The notes under the pieces are model-generated. The model saw only the letters and a program-made list of their open reading frames with translations, had not been told where the DNA came from and did no database searches. Shown here piece after piece: positions 62,058 to 64,000 of a stretch of 64,000 bases of DNA; position 1 is the stretch's first letter, and the number at the start of each line of letters is the position of its first letter. Source of the stretch: Amoebophrya sp. A120 (Eukaryota; Sar; Dinophyceae; Syndiniales; Amoebophryaceae); assembly GCA_905178155.1 (NCBI GenBank), contig CAJINV010000003.1:2313065-2377064 (forward strand), given 5' to 3'. The translations under genes were made by a program, and so were the position numbers.

Positions 62058-64000
62058 ATGCCTGCGCCAGCAGCAGCAGAGCCAGCGACTCAGGGCCATG
62101 AAGACTGCATTGACGAAAGGCGAGCCGGCGCGCATGTTGGCGACGAGGGAGTATCCGACCCCACCCAGGATTGTGAATCTGGCGACACGAGTGACGAAGA
62201 TGATGTAGGGAACGAGAGCGGACGTGGTTCGCCTTCTCCGGTTTCCGAGGATCACAATGCTTCGCTTGAGGATGGCCTCGAGTCGGAGCGTCCGGAAACG
62301 TCCGAATCCGATGAGGACTCGAACGCGGACGCGGATAGCACCTCGTCAGACGACGAAGATTCCACTGACGAAGAGACCCAGGCGGACAAGGACTTTATGC
62401 GCTCGCTGCGAGTCGATGAGGAGCCAGATTTTGTACCGGATCCAGATTTGCCCGCGCTCGTCCCTGGAAATTCCACCTACAACGGACGTGTACCCGGAAG
62501 GCCGCGCACTCTTCCGGGAGCGGAAAGCGAGAAATCGCACGAGGCACAGAACGACTTGGCGGAGCTAGCAGAGGTGGAGGGCTTTTTCGATGTACCTGGG
62601 AACCCGCAGCCGGAGCATGATTTTCAGGAGGACCTGTCACCCATGACATTTATGCGAGACGCGGTGGCTGCAGGTATCTTCGATGACAAAAAGACCGTGG
62701 AGAAGATGGCGCTTGTTGTGCAGAAACTTTCGTACGAAAGTGACGTCCTCTCTTATTTGGATGAGAAGAACGGAAAGACCGAACGGGAGAACATCGCCAA
62801 GAAACTGCAATCCGTTACCCTCGAGGACCACGTTCCAGATCGCCCGTATTTCTATTGGCTCTACAAGGCTGCGCACTGTGAACAGTTGACGCGAGAAAAG
62901 ATAGTGTCGGAAATCACCAAGAACAAGCGAGCGAGGTACAAGATTCGCAGAGATAGGCGAGGGCCGGTTCACGAATGCTTCACGTACAAGCCCGTGCGGC
63001 CATTCGTGTGGCAATACAAGTTTGCCGACGGAACTGAAGTGGAACCCCCCAAGCCAGCGCCCGATGGTGGCCTGGAGGGCAGCGACGCACCGGTGGAGGG
63101 AGGGCCGGAGGTATTTCCCGTAGCTGTTTTTTTTTGCTGGCGCTTTGACATGAGTAGAGGGAGCAGGACCTGTAGCTGCCTTGTCTTTGTAGTGTACGCA
63201 AATGCTAACTTCTATTTTAGCTGGTGACTGTGCTCATTTAGATTTTCATTTTTCCGGCTGCCACGTACCACAGCTCTCAGTTCAAGCCTTTTTGTCACGG
63301 AAGGTCCTTTGGGAATCCAACCTTGAATCTGAACAAGAACAAACAAAAATTTACGGGATCAGGAATCTGTGGCTGCGGAGAGTGATTCGCTTGAACGTGA
63401 CATCGCTATCAGTGCATCGGCAGACGAGGCGAAGCTTGACGACGAAGACCAAAATCCCACCGGGCCCGAGACAGAGCAAGAAAATCCATATCCGGACGAA
63501 GTAACAGAAAGTAATCCCGAAGCGGACTTTGCAGACGAAGCAACAGAAAGCAATCCAGGCGACAAGCAAAAGAACAAAAAGGCTTCTAAACTGGAGAGTG
63601 CTGGTTCAACGAAGCCTTTGGAGTTTGCTGTTACGAAGCCACGACGGCAGCACGACCGAAGCTGGATTTTTGTGATCCCCGAAGACGATCTTGCCTACGC
63701 GTTTTTCGAAGCTGCCAAAACAGGCTCGGAGAGGACTGTGCTGAGTTTGAAAATGCGGCTTTGCCACAGAGATTTCAGAATCCACGGAGGTGTTTTATTT
63801 TTGCTGATGTATTATACTAAGACTTACAAATATTCAAATGGATGGCCTCACTGTTGGTCATGTGATCTATCCCCCCAACTCAATGGTCTGAAGCTTCGAA
63901 AGATGGCCCTGAAGTCCTCTCTCTCACTTTGTACATGAATGGAAATCCAGATGCCCACCCTTTTGTCCACGCTGTTGTTTGGGTCCAGGGGGATGAACGC
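62058..64000 (+). CDS. Acidic low-complexity protein, unrecognised, 3' end outside window
   Basis: Starts MPAPAAAEPATQGHEDCIDE at the first ATG. A very acidic Ser/Asp/Glu/Thr region follows (SGDTSDEDDVGNESGRG; DADSTSSDDEDSTDEE). Then comes a better-folded part: HDFQEDLSPMTFMRDAVAAG, LVVQKLSYESDVLSYLDE and DRPYFYWLYKAAHCEQLTRE, with a basic stretch KNKRARYKIRRDRRGP. Exon 1 ends near 63110. Exon 2 (about 63360-63793) is again acidic, then has HDRSWIFVIPEDDLAYAFFE and FRIHG. Exon 3 (about 63880 to the end) gives SKDGPEVLSLTLYMNGNPDA and leaves the window. No family recognised. Middle introns show GT at the donors; the last acceptor is unclear. Confidence 0.65.

Overview
The window is nuclear DNA of a eukaryote, and everything points to the dinoflagellate lineage, most likely a Syndiniales parasite such as Amoebophrya. 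Genes are split by many short introns. They lie in two long one-way blocks. Many coding regions are interrupted by short inverted-repeat elements flanked by 5-bp duplications, whose exact removal restores the reading frame. Such 'introner' elements with non-canonical splice sites are, to my knowledge, a described hallmark of Amoebophrya genomes. The species call is inference; the gene structures are read from the sequence. No rRNA, tRNA, CRISPR array or bacterial-type promoter or ribosome binding site was recognised.

Layout: positions 1-34386 carry seven genes, all on the minus strand: CCT3 (3' end outside the window), an unrecognised protein with five introners, AP-5 mu (AP5M1), a GT34-type glycosyltransferase, VPS11, a cGMP-dependent protein kinase (PKG) and a Ser-rich unknown protein. 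A 3.5-kb gene-free strand-switch region (34387-37856) follows, made of sharply alternating GC-rich and AT-rich blocks. From 37857 to the end, nine genes all lie on the plus strand: a Gpc1-type glycerophosphocholine acyltransferase, a PG-rich-repeat (SHIPPO/STPGR) protein, V-ATPase c'' (VMA16), two unrecognised proteins, a VAMP7-type longin R-SNARE, a type I DnaJ, a coiled-coil STPGR protein and an acidic unknown protein cut by the window end.

Mobile DNA: one complete 7.1-kb tyrosine-recombinase retrotransposon (DIRS order, PAT-like split direct repeats) sits antisense in an intron of the PKG gene. Its repeats are identical and its frames are open. Its Gag and reverse transcriptase frames appear to be joined by a spliced intron, and it looks like two A-to-B units joined head to tail. 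Eighteen introners of six terminal-repeat families lie in nine of the sixteen genes; I saw none between genes. Sister copies are inserted in both orientations relative to transcription.

By function, four genes belong to endolysosomal trafficking or acidification (AP5M1, VPS11, VAMP7, VMA16), two are chaperones (CCT3, DnaJ), two are probable axonemal or cytoskeletal STPGR proteins, and one is a cyclic-nucleotide signalling kinase. Exon edges below were set by eye from splice signals, frame continuity and family similarity; they have not been tested against transcripts.
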